Origin: UBA4408 sp002389785
GTDB lineage: Bacteria; Bacteroidota; Bacteroidia; UBA4408
Assembly: GCA_035438985.1 (NCBI GenBank)
Contig: DAORJK010000001.1
Coordinates: 248,001 to 312,000 of the forward strand
Direction of reading: 5' to 3'
DNA: 64,000 nucleotides
This document shows positions 1 to 9,200 of the stretch, piece by piece (position 1 is the first letter of the stretch; each line of letters starts with the position of its first letter). The notes under the pieces were generated by a model, which saw nothing but the letters and a program-made list of their open reading frames with translations, did no database searches and was not told the origin of the DNA. The position numbers and the translations under genes were made by a program.

Positions 1-2476
1 AACCCACAATTCGGGTTGGTGATTTAATATTATCTACATATACAACATAGTCATCACCAATATTATCAGGATGATTCACTGATTTGCCTTTTATTTCCTT
101 TACATCACCTGCTTTATATGTTTCAAAAAACACATATGGGTCTTCAAGAACTTGTTGATTTGCATCAAAACGGTCAACACGTAATCCAACATTAAATTTT
201 AAATCTCTAAAATCGAAGTGATCTTGGATGTATCCAGCCATATAGATTGGAGTATATGCATTGATGTCTCGATTATAATTTTCATCACCATCCTTTACAC
301 CGTTACCATTGGTATCGTCAAATTTGCTGAAGAAATCTTTTAAACTTGTTTTCTTTTTTAATTTATTCCCTTTATAATCGAAGCCATAATAAGAAATCTT
401 GTTATTTCCATCATTCAATAATTCATCAGCACTAAACAAATCTATTGAATACATATCCGGATTATACGAGTTAATGTCAATCCAATCTAAACTTGTGCGA
501 TTCAAGCCAATTTTTTCTCTGAACTTACGGTCAAAATTTGTTTGTTGTTCTTCAACATATAAGTTGGGGTGAAGTCCATTTGCTAAAGTAATAGATGTAT
601 CCAACTGGCTGATGTGTTGATTTGCCAAATTGTACATGAGCGTCCAAATATCGGTTGGCAAAAATTGCCAAAAACTCTCATTTCTTTGTTCGTATTCAAA
701 ACCTAACTGTACTGAATGGTTTTTTATATCCGCACTAAAATCAGCTTTGATTTGAAATTGTCGATTATCTGTTTTACTATATCTACCAGCTATCTGATAG
801 CCTGGACTTCTCCACAATGAATACACATCGGGGGTAAATATCCCGTTTAATACTCCTCCTCCATTTTGAATGGTTGCTAAACTTTTTCTATTATCTGCGT
901 CAAGCCCTTTTAAACTGCGGTATTGTTCAGTATAATTAGCGGCAACAGGGTTCGAAGAATTACTTCCGTCAAATTCAGAAACTAGGTAATTGTATCCGGT
1001 ATGTTCCTGACTAATAAAATCGAATGTAGGAACAACATCGGTTACAAACCGACCAACGTGTCCATAATTGAAAAAGTTATCCTTATGATCTGCATCTTCT
1101 CCTAATCTTCCATAACGAGTATAACCTGCTTGTAATGTATAGTATGCATTTTTGATTATGGAAGCAGATTTATCATCTTTATTTTCCTTGTCGTTGTTTC
1201 CAAATTTCTGGGTGATTCTTCCGTATACTCTCCAAGTGGTGGTTGTGGTAGTAGCATTTTTGTCAGAATTCATCAATGAATTGGCAAAATTATAATCGTG
1301 GGTTTTTCTATAATCATAAGTACCTCCAACAACAAAATTAAAGTTCTTGGTAGGCTTGTATAAAATCTTACCATTGATTACACCTTGATTTTGACGAACA
1401 TTTTGACGTGCTTTTGTTTTTTCTAAATCGTTTATAGTTAAATAATCAGCATTTTGTATGGTTGCTGTTGAACTGGTTGGACTTTCGCGTAATGGATTCT
1501 CCTCCAAATCGCGCAAAACTTCGTCTTTTACTTTCCAAGAACCAATTGCTGAAGGATTAGCATCTTTTTCGGTATTTACTTGCCCTCCTATACTAAATCC
1601 TAATTTGGCAGTCTTAGCTTTTGTAATAGAATCGTATTTACTAAGAATCGGTCCTGAAAAGTTAAACTCTGCATTGTTATAACCATAAGCATCTGTTAAT
1701 TGAGAACTGGTTACCTCAATACCTCCATGGTAGGAACTTTGAGGTCCTCGGGTAGTGATATTAATAACTCCTGATGTTGCGTCACCATATTGAGCAGGCA
1801 AACCACTCACCAAAACCGATATTTGTTCTACCTCGTTCGTTGGTAAATTGGATGAACCAATAACACGCTGACCATCAATAAAAATTTTAGTTGAACTTTC
1901 AGTAGGTGTTCCATTTGCACCTCCGCGGGTATCTGTATTGTTTTTATCCACATTCGAACGACCACCTCGCACACTTACGGCACGTCCTTCATCTGCTTGA
2001 TAAACACCTGCAGTTTGCGCAGCTACGGAATTAACATTTCGTGTAGCCATATTCTTATACTGGTCACGTGTTACAGTTTTACCCTGTATAGTGTTAGGGT
2101 CAACTAAAGGAACAACATACTCTGTGATGGTAAATTCTTTAATTTCTTGAACTGAAGAAGCCATGTTAACTGTAACATATTCGGTCTTATTATCGTTCAC
2201 AACAACGTTAGAAATTTGCATGGGAGCATAGCCAACATAAGATGCCTTTACGTTTACTCTACCAAGGGGTAATGGTTTCACGGTTACAATTCCGTCAAAA
2301 TCTGTTTGTCCGGCACCAACTTGTGAGCCACCTGCTTCTACTACCACGCTGGCAAAGGGAATTGCCTCTCCGGTTTTCGAATCCTTAACGGTAATTTTTA
2401 AGGCCCCTGTTTGCGCCAAGCTGACTGCGCAACTAATTAATAACAGACTAATTGTAAGTTGTAATTTCCTTAGCAT
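1..2476 (-). CDS. TonB-dependent receptor with carboxypeptidase-like N-terminal domain, partial (C-terminus beyond left edge)
   Basis: The reading frame is open from the ATG at 2476 down to base 1 (825 codons), so the C-terminal part of the barrel is missing. A signal peptide ending near SLAQ is followed by a carboxypeptidase-regulatory-like beta domain at about residues 25-110 (KITVKDSKTGEAIPFASV, then a VGYAP turn). The plug domain comes next, with GGRSNVDKN, IFIDGQRV and YGDATSGVINITTRG. The rest is beta-barrel rich in aromatic and polar alternation. This is the Oar-like class of TonB receptor common in Bacteroidota. It would sit in the outer membrane and either import a ligand or act in surface assembly; the substrate cannot be told from sequence. 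No partner SusD is visible inside the window. Family call is firm, substrate unknown. Confidence 0.9.
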   Translation of the reverse strand, partial: MLRKLQLTISLLLISCAVSLAQTGALKITVKDSKTGEAIPFASVVVEAGGSQVGAGQTDFDGIVTVKPLPLGRVNVKASYVGYAPMQISNVVVNDNKTEYVTVNMASSVQEIKEFTITEYVVPLVDPNTIQGKTVTRDQYKNMATRNVNSVAAQTAGVYQADEGRAVSVRGGRSNVDKNNTDTRGGANGTPTESSTKIFIDGQRVIGSSNLPTNEVEQISVLVSGLPAQYGDATSGVINITTRGPQSSYHGGIEVTSSQLTDAYGYNNAEFNFSGPILSKYDSITKAKTAKLGFSIGGQVNTEKDANPSAIGSWKVKDEVLRDLEENPLRESPTSSTATIQNADYLTINDLEKTKARQNVRQNQGVINGKILYKPTKNFNFVVGGTYDYRKTHDYNFANSLMNSDKNATTTTTTWRVYGRITQKFGNNDKENKDDKSASIIKNAYYTLQAGYTRYGRLGEDADHKDNFFNYGHVGRFVTDVVPTFDFISQEHTGYNYLVSEFDGSNSSNPVAANYTEQYRSLKGLDADNRKSLATIQNGGGVLNGIFTPDVYSLWRSPGYQIAGRYSKTDNRQFQIKADFSADIKNHSVQLGFEYEQRNESFWQFLPTDIWTLMYNLANQHISQLDTSITLANGLHPNLYVEEQQTNFDRKFREKIGLNRTSLDWIDINSYNPDMYSIDLFSADELLNDGNNKISYYGFDYKGNKLKKKTSLKDFFSKFDDTNGNGVKDGDENYNRDINAYTPIYMAGYIQDHFDFRDLKFNVGLRVDRFDANQQVLEDPYVFFETYKAGDVKEIKGKSVNHPDNIGDDYVVYVDNIKSPTRIVG

Positions 2477-2673
2477 AATAAAATGTTTTAATTGTAGTTA
2501 AATAGTGGTTGTTACCAAAGTTGGTAAATTTATAAATAAAAAAAACTTAAATCCTAATTTAGCTTAACAAAAATTAACATGGGGTTAATTTTCAATAGAT
2601 TAATATTTGAATTTTATAGTAGAATTGGGTGTCCTAAGCTTTAAAAAAACACTAAATGGCGAATTTCTATAGC

Positions 2674-2967
2674 TTACTTTCTAAATAATCGAAATAAGAA
2701 GAATTCTTCTTTTCGTTCATTATTCTTTCGTGCTTTTCGTCTCGATTCTTTCATTCTTTTTCGCACTTCCTTTGTTTGTATTTCTCGGTAATGTTTCTTA
2801 GCCTTTTCTTCTGCTTTATGTGCTTCTTTTAACTCCTTTTCCTCCTTTTTAATTTTTGCCTTTTCGCTCTTTGTCAGTTTTTTTGGATTAGTGTTCTCTG
2901 TATGCTGAGCAAGGGCAAGTAAAGGGAGGAAAAAAAGAAAAATAATAAGATACTTTTTGAGTTTCAT
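2674..2967 (-). CDS. small basic secreted protein, function unknown
   Basis: This encodes about 97 residues. A hydrophobic signal peptide (KYLIIFLFFLPLLALAQ) is followed by a very charged tail of Lys/Glu/Arg, likely one long helix or coiled coil. I start it at the ATG at 2967; an upstream Met at 2991 would add eight residues before the signal peptide and fits export less well. Small Lys/Glu-rich exported proteins of this type are common in Bacteroidota and have no assigned role. It stands alone between the TonB receptor and a divergent lipoprotein gene. Confidence 0.6.
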   Translation of the reverse strand: MKLKKYLIIFLFFLPLLALAQHTENTNPKKLTKSEKAKIKKEEKELKEAHKAEEKAKKHYREIQTKEVRKRMKESRRKARKNNERKEEFFLFRLFRK

Positions 2968-3040
2968 AAGTAGGGTACATGAATTAATCAAGCAAATGAA
3001 ACAATTTAATTTCTAAAAAATAAATTCCGAAATTTACGAA

Positions 3041-3475
3041 ATGAAAAAAAACACACTCTTTCTGTTTTTAGGCACTTTAAGTTTGCTAGTCTGTTTGTCG
3101 TGCAAAAAAAAGAAAAATACTGAACAATATATTCCCTATGTATATGTTGATTTTTACATATCAATTGCCAATCCTCAATTCGTTAGTTTAAATGCAGTAG
3201 GCGGCTGGGTGTATGTTACCGGTGGTTCTAAAGGCATCATTGTATACCGAAAATCGAATGATGAATTTTCAGCATATGATAGACATTGTCCCTATCAACC
3301 TGAAAATACCTGTAGTTTATTAAGCGTATCTTCTTCGGGAACAACAGCCATTGACTCTTGTTGTGGATCGGAGTTTTTATTAACGGATGGTTCGGTTTTG
3401 AAACAACCTTCCAGTTATCCCATGCTTCGGTATCAAACATTTTTCAACGGTTCCCAACTACATGTATTTAACTAA
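3041..3475 (+). CDS. Rieske-like fold lipoprotein with altered metal-ligand residues
   Basis: The protein is 144 residues. A lipoprotein signal peptide ends in CLSC, giving the lipidated Cys21. The rest resembles the Rieske cluster-binding fold: a first box around residues 80-91 (DRHCPYQPENTC) and a second at 105-112 (DSCCGSEF), followed by the usual G-S-V ... PLRYQ-type ending (here SYPMLRYQ) and a last strand. Canonical Rieske proteins use C-x-H and C-x-x-H. Here the histidine places are Tyr85 and Cys108, so a normal 2Fe-2S Rieske cluster is doubtful. Similar Cys-rich Rieske-like lipoproteins are seen in other Bacteroidota. It faces gldJ across a shared terminator. The lipoprotein call is firm; the fold is inferred. 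Confidence 0.65.
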   Translation: MKKNTLFLFLGTLSLLVCLSCKKKKNTEQYIPYVYVDFYISIANPQFVSLNAVGGWVYVTGGSKGIIVYRKSNDEFSAYDRHCPYQPENTCSLLSVSSSGTTAIDSCCGSEFLLTDGSVLKQPSSYPMLRYQTFFNGSQLHVFN

Positions 3476-3476
3476 C

Positions 3477-3510
3477 AAAAAAGCCACCTGATAAATCAAG
3501 TGGCTTTTTT
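3477..3510. terminator. bidirectional Rho-independent terminator
   Basis: Arm AAAAAAGCCAC (3477-3487) pairs with GTGGCTTTTTT (3500-3510) around a 12-base loop. It lies between two convergent stop codons (lipoprotein at 3475, gldJ at 3530), and the A and T runs on both sides allow use on either strand. Confidence 0.85.
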
Positions 3511-3529
3511 GTGTTCAAATAGCTCTAAA

Positions 3530-5068
3530 TCAAAAACCAATAGGGCTTCCAACTCGTGTCATCGCACACCTAAATCCAATGAACGCTGTTGATTGTCTTT
3601 CGTCCAAAAATCTTCTTGTTCCCGGATTCATCCAATACACTCGGTCTTTCCAAGAACCTCCTTTGAATACGTGGCTTTTATCGTTAATCATTGAAGTAGC
3701 TGCGAACTCATACATACCTAAACTTTCTGCTCGTGAAGAATCGAGTGGTTCAGACCAGTTAGCTAACTGAGACTCGATATCTCCATCTAGAAAGTTAATA
3801 TTGTCGGAGCGTCGGTAGTTTCTTCTTTCAGCTAAATTGTCCTTATCTAATTCAACGTTTCGGTATTTAATCTGACCCGGTAAACCGCTGATATTGCCAT
3901 TTGCATCCTTTACTACAGAATCCAATTTAGTATCAGGTGTTCCTCCTGTTTCACTGGATGGATCCAATACTTTTGTTTTAAAAACATTTCCACGAAACGC
4001 ACGGAAATCTTGCTCATCTTCATTTGTTAATGGTCGATACACGTCCATTACCCATTCACTAACATTACCTGCCATATTAAACAAGCCATAGTCATTTGGC
4101 CAGTATGAATAAACCGGAGCTGTAATATCGGCATTATCATTTAAAGCACCGGAGGTACCCATGTTATCACCTCGACCACGCTTGAAATTCGCCATCATTT
4201 GACCTTTATATTCTTCTTGATCGTTACGTACATAGTGCCCATTCCAAGGGTATAATTTACGACTATCAATTCTTTCAAGTTCAGTATTACCAATTAATGC
4301 GTAAGCAGAGAATTCCCATTCAGCTTCGGTCGGGAGTCGGTATCTTGGCAATAGTATACCATCTTCCATTCTTACCTTACGTTCACCTGTACCTTTAGGA
4401 TTGGGATCTGGTAAGTTAACACGAATTTGTCCTTCGTATTGTCCAGCTAAATATGCATCGGTATTAAAGTAATTATCGTTTAACCAGTTGGTAGGGTCAA
4501 ATTCTAACAATCCTTCGCGTACCATAATGAATTCATTTACTCGGTCTGTTCTCCAAGAACAGTAATCCGTTGCTTGCAACCAGTTTACTCCAACCACCGG
4601 ATAATCTTGGTAAGCAGGATGTCTTAAATAATATTCAACATAAGGTTCGTTGAAAGCCAATTTTTCTCTCCAAACCAAAGTATCCGGTAAAGCTTTTTTT
4701 AGAACTTCGGGATAATCTTGGCTAAACACATTTCGTGTCCAATTTAAGTATTCTAGGTAATCAATGTTTTTTATCTCTGTTTCATCCATGTAAAATGAAG
4801 AAACTGTTACTCTTCTTGGCACGTTGTTCCAATCGTAAGTAACATCCTGCTCAGCTCTACCCATTGTGAAGGTACCTCCTTCAATAAGCACCAACCCCGG
4901 TCCGGTTTCTTGTTCAACGTAATCAATTTTTTCGAAACCGCCATTCTTAGGATCGTTGTATTCCCAGCCGGTTGTGCTACTTGATTCGCTTGAGCATGAG
5001 GCAAGAAAAATGGATACAGCAACCGAAGTAAATAGGAAAGCGGTAGTTTTAAATTGTTTCATTTTCAT
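3530..5068 (-). CDS. gldJ: gliding motility / T9SS lipoprotein GldJ
   Basis: The protein is 512 residues with a lipoprotein signal (FLASC, lipidated Cys25). It has an FGE-sulfatase (SUMF1-like) domain from about residue 55 to the end: GLVLIEGGTFTMG near the start, RLPTEAEWEFSA in the middle, NMAGNVSEWVMD, then FKGGSWKD and FIGFRCAM at the end. The paired catalytic cysteines of true formylglycine-generating enzymes are not seen, as expected for GldJ and GldK. GldJ is a periplasmic-side outer-membrane lipoprotein needed for gliding and for stability of the T9SS ring and motor proteins. In Flavobacterium johnsoniae gldJ lies next to porU and porV, as here, which favours GldJ over GldK. A TACTTTTG box at 5082-5089 suggests its own promoter. 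Confidence 0.88.
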   Translation of the reverse strand: MKMKQFKTTAFLFTSVAVSIFLASCSSESSSTTGWEYNDPKNGGFEKIDYVEQETGPGLVLIEGGTFTMGRAEQDVTYDWNNVPRRVTVSSFYMDETEIKNIDYLEYLNWTRNVFSQDYPEVLKKALPDTLVWREKLAFNEPYVEYYLRHPAYQDYPVVGVNWLQATDYCSWRTDRVNEFIMVREGLLEFDPTNWLNDNYFNTDAYLAGQYEGQIRVNLPDPNPKGTGERKVRMEDGILLPRYRLPTEAEWEFSAYALIGNTELERIDSRKLYPWNGHYVRNDQEEYKGQMMANFKRGRGDNMGTSGALNDNADITAPVYSYWPNDYGLFNMAGNVSEWVMDVYRPLTNEDEQDFRAFRGNVFKTKVLDPSSETGGTPDTKLDSVVKDANGNISGLPGQIKYRNVELDKDNLAERRNYRRSDNINFLDGDIESQLANWSEPLDSSRAESLGMYEFAATSMINDKSHVFKGGSWKDRVYWMNPGTRRFLDERQSTAFIGFRCAMTRVGSPIGF

Positions 5069-5081
5069 TTTATTGGTTTGA

Positions 5082-5089
5082 CAAAAGTA
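5082..5089 (-). promoter_or_regulatory. candidate -7 box (TACTTTTG) for gldJ
   Basis: On the minus strand the bases read TACTTTTG, matching the Bacteroidota TAnnTTTG consensus, 13 bases before the gldJ ATG. No clear TTG -33 box is seen. The implied leader is very short (about 7-13 bases, depending on which of the two in-frame ATGs at 5068 and 5062 is used). Confidence 0.5.
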
Positions 5090-5105
5090 ATTTTTTTTCT
5101 ACTAA

Positions 5106-6068
5106 CTAAAATACGGGACAACTTATTGTACGGAACTTTTTCTTTTTAGGTTTACAATCTGTTTGAAATGCCAGTGAAATTTCATGTGAGCCACCGGTTG
5201 AGTTATTCAGTTTTGAAATAGTAACATCATAGCTGTAACCAAACTTAAAATAACGTGTTTGTATTCCGGCCAAAGCAATAAATGCGTCTTTATTTCTATA
5301 CCAGAAACCAATCACAAAAACACTTTTTTTAAGATATACACCTAAATTGAGTTGTTGGAAATTTGCTTGCTTTTGATACAAAATATTTGGAGAAACCGAC
5401 ATATCTGCATCTTCGTTTAGAGGAATCACAGCACCTACGTGACCGGTTAACTTCATTGGCAAACGACTAGGTCCCTTTACAAATGATTCGTCAGGCTGGT
5501 TGATGTGGTGGGCAGCAAAACCAAAAAAGTATTTCTTACTATATCCCAAAACCCCTGCAGAGAAATCGACACCGCTTCTACTAGTGCGGTCGGCTTGCTC
5601 TTGAGTTGGATAAATAAAGCCACTTCTATCGTTTATCTGATCACCAAACCGAAGTTTGTCGAAATCGAGTCGTTTTTGAAAATAGGTTGCCTGAATACCG
5701 GCTTTTAAAGATAGTTTGCGATTAATGTTTAATTGGTACGAATAAATTCCGCTTGCATTGGTTGTTTTTAGTGAGCCATCACCTGCGTTATCTTGAGTAA
5801 CCAAAATACCTATTCCCCCAGAGATAGGCGCCACATGCTGATCGTATGAAACGCTTCCTGAAATAAATGTTTTGTAAAGTGCTGGCCACTCATTACGGTA
5901 GTGCATTACAAAACGAGGACATTTAGCAGTTCCGGCAAAAGCAGGATTTAAATAAAGTGGGTTAGCATAAAATTGAGAAAAGGCGATATCCTGAGCCTGC
6001 AATGAGGTGAAACTCATGAATAAAACGCCGGCTATCCAACTTAATTTAGTCCAAAATTTACTTTTCAT
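5106..6068 (-). CDS. PorP/SprF family T9SS outer-membrane protein
   Basis: The protein is about 320 residues from the ATG at 6068; a GTG five codons upstream (6083) is possible. A signal peptide ends at SLQAQ. The N-terminal hallmark of PorP/SprF follows: DIAFSQFYANPLYLNPAFAG, then an RNEWPAL box, then alternating beta strands of a 14-16 stranded barrel ending in aromatic residues. PorP-like proteins act with PorK/N/E in the T9SS, and SprF-like paralogues serve single large cargo adhesins such as SprB. It sits 37 bp upstream of gldJ on the same strand and diverges from porU. No large adhesin gene is adjacent, so it could be a general PorP rather than a dedicated SprF; I cannot decide. Confidence 0.88.
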   Translation of the reverse strand: MKSKFWTKLSWIAGVLFMSFTSLQAQDIAFSQFYANPLYLNPAFAGTAKCPRFVMHYRNEWPALYKTFISGSVSYDQHVAPISGGIGILVTQDNAGDGSLKTTNASGIYSYQLNINRKLSLKAGIQATYFQKRLDFDKLRFGDQINDRSGFIYPTQEQADRTSRSGVDFSAGVLGYSKKYFFGFAAHHINQPDESFVKGPSRLPMKLTGHVGAVIPLNEDADMSVSPNILYQKQANFQQLNLGVYLKKSVFVIGFWYRNKDAFIALAGIQTRYFKFGYSYDVTISKLNNSTGGSHEISLAFQTDCKPKKKKFRTISCPVF

Positions 6069-6269
6069 ATGTTTATGAAACACTTGCTATTAAAAGGTGA
6101 AAATTAAAAATCATCAACGCAAAAAAAATATCGAACAAGTATGCACAATAAATGTTTCTTAATTCAGTTATTCAGTGGTTAATTAACATTTTTTTAAAAA
6201 GCATTCTTGCAAAAATAGTATTTTTTTTATTTCAAAACACTTTTAAATACCGACTTCAATAAATTTTAA

Positions 6270-6277
6270 TAATTTTG
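6270..6277 (+). promoter_or_regulatory. candidate -7 box (TAATTTTG) for porU
   Basis: TAATTTTG fits the Bacteroidota TAnnTTTG consensus and lies 17 bases before the porU ATG (6295). It is in the intergenic region divergent from the porP/sprF-like gene. A -33 TTG is not clear. Confidence 0.5.
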
Positions 6278-6294
6278 AATAGCAAAAAATTCCA

Positions 6295-9200
6295 ATGAAA
6301 CCGATTTTCTTATCCACTCTTACGCTACTTTTATTTTCACTCGCAACTTTTGCTAATTACTCGAATAACTATGATTTAAAGTGGGGAGCTCCTAAAACAG
6401 AACAAGTTGGCAATTCTGATAAAATTCAAATCTTGAGTTTTGAAGGAGCAAGTTATAGCAGTGATTTATTACCTATGTTAACAGAAACAATTGATCTTCC
6501 ATCTTCAACTAGCTCATTTACTATTGAAATTTCTGACATTAAAACTGAGGCATTATCTGTCGAAGAACAAAAATTATTACCCAAAACTAGTGTTTTTGGC
6601 ACTCAATTGAGTGCAATGTATAGTTTAGAATATGAGCGCAAACAACCCAAAGCAGTAATTTCAATTATTCCATTACAAAAAAATGAAAATACAGGCAGAG
6701 TTGATAAAGTGGTTCATTTTAAACTTGAGCTTGTACAAACGAATGGCGGTTCACAGAAAAAACTTTCATTTAGTTATGCTGCTAATTCGGTTCTAGCACA
6801 AGGAGATTGGTTTAAAATTGGGGTAACTAACGATGGTATTTATAAATTAAGTTATTCCTTTCTAAAAAGTTTGGGTATTCCGGTTGATTCAATTAATCCT
6901 CGGCATTTACAACTTTACGGCAATGGTGGCAAAATGCTCAGTTATGCGAATGCTGCTTTTCGTTATGACGATTTACAGGAAAATGCCATTGAATTGGTAG
7001 GAGAAAGTGATTTTAAATTTGACAGCACCGATTATATATTGTTTTATGGGCAAGGCACAACTCGTTGGAATTATTCAGCAGCTGATCATCAATTTCACCA
7101 TGAACTAAATATTTATTCTGATACTAACTACTATTTCATAACTTATAATGCCAATAATGGGAAGCGCATTCAACTTCAATTATCCGACAATAATCCTACT
7201 ACCCATACGATAACTAGTTTTGACGATTATGCATACCATGAACAAGAATCGGTAAACTTTATTAAAACAGGTAGAAATTGGTATGGTGAAAATTTTGGAA
7301 TTGTAACAAACTATTCATTCTCATTTAATTTTCCCAATATTGACTTATCTAAAAATGTCTATCTCAAAGCAGATGTGATGGGTCAATCGGCACCCAGTTC
7401 TACTTTTTCAATTACCTGCCAAAATGGGAGTTTGGATTTAATTCCACCTGCAGTTAACACCTCCTGCTATTATTGTGATTATGCTTTACCTGCGAATGGA
7501 AGTATTAGCTTTCAACCCAATTCCGCAAACCTTACTGTGGATGTTAATTTTAGTAAATCACCCGGAGCTATTTCAGCTAGTGGTTGGTTAAACTATCTTG
7601 AATTAAACGCACGGAGAAATTTGGTTATGACTGGCAACCAACTAATGTTTCGGGATGCTTCTTCTTACGGTATTGGAAACATTGGTGAATTTATTGTGAG
7701 CAATTTGACAACTGGTGATAAAATTTGGGATGTCAGCGATTTAACCAATGTAAAACAACAAGTTATTAATTACTCAGGAACTACCGGTAGTTTTAAATTG
7801 CCAACGGATCAGTTAAGAGAATTTATTGCTTTTACTAACACTGGTTACTTGACTCCTCAAGGTATTGGAAAAATATCGAATCAAAATCTACACAATTATA
7901 GTGGAGCCGATATGATTATCATTACCCATCCATTGTTTTTGAATGAAGCTCAAAGATTGGCAGATTTTCATAAAGTACATGATACTTTATCGGTTGTTGT
8001 AGCTACCCCTCAAGAAATTTACAACGAATTTTCTTCCGGCAAACAAGACATTTCGGCATTAAAACATTTTACTAAAATGTTTTATGACAGAGCGGCCAAT
8101 CCTTCAGACTTGCCAAGATTTTTATTGTTATTTGGAGATGGTTCCTACGATAACAAAACAAGAAATACTTCTACCAATTCCAACTTTATCCCTACCTATC
8201 AATCCGATAATTCAACCGACCCTACAAAATCCTATGTAACCGATGATTTTTATGGCTTATTGGACGATAATGAGGGTGATGGTTTAGCTCAATTGATGGA
8301 TATTGGGGTTGGACGTTTACCATCAAAAACAGTTTCAGAAGCCCAAGCAATGGTAAATAAGATTATAAATTATGAAACAAAAACTCCTTTGGGGGTACAA
8401 GGATCCTCATCCAGCATTAATGGCGATTGGAAAAATGTAGTTTGTTTTGTGGCGGATGATCAAGACGGTAATACTCATGTATCGGATGCTGAAACCATTT
8501 CCACTTTTGTAGATACCAATTACCGAAACATTAACATTGATAAAATTTATTTTGATGCCTTTAAACAAATGTCTACAGCTGGCGGTCAGCGTTATCCGGA
8601 TGTTACAGCAGCCATCAACCAGCGTATTGATAACGGTGCTTTGATAATGAATTATACCGGGCATGGAGGTGAAACCGGCTGGGCACATGAACGAGTAATT
8701 GACATTAGTACAATTAACGAATGGGGGAATGTGAAAAAGTTACCATTGTTTGTAACTGCTACTTGTGAGTTTAGCCGTTACGACGACCCTGCACGAACAT
8801 CAGCCGGAGAAGATGTTATTTTAAATCCGAACGGTGGCGGAATTGGACTTTTAACTACGACTAGACTTGTGTATTCTAATCCTAATTTTGTTTTGAATTA
8901 TAACTTTTACAAAAATGCATTTAAGCCAATTGCCGGTGGAATGCCTCGTTTGGGAGACATTGCAAAAGTTACTAAAAATTCGAGTGTTTCGTCAGCAAGC
9001 ACCAATCATCGAAATTTTACTTTGTTAGGCGACCCTGCTTTAAGGTTGGCTTATCCTAAAGAAACAGTTGTAACCAGCACCTTAAACACGCAAAGTATTT
9101 CGGTGAATGCAGATACTGTAAAAGCACTCAGTAAAATTACCATTACCGGATTCATTCAGGACGTTAGCGGTGCTAAAATGAGTTCTTTTAACGGCATTAT

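Noticed and set aside
6069..6083. GTG start five codons upstream for the PorP/SprF-like gene
   Set aside because: The ATG at 6068 gives a normal signal peptide and the extra residues have no support.
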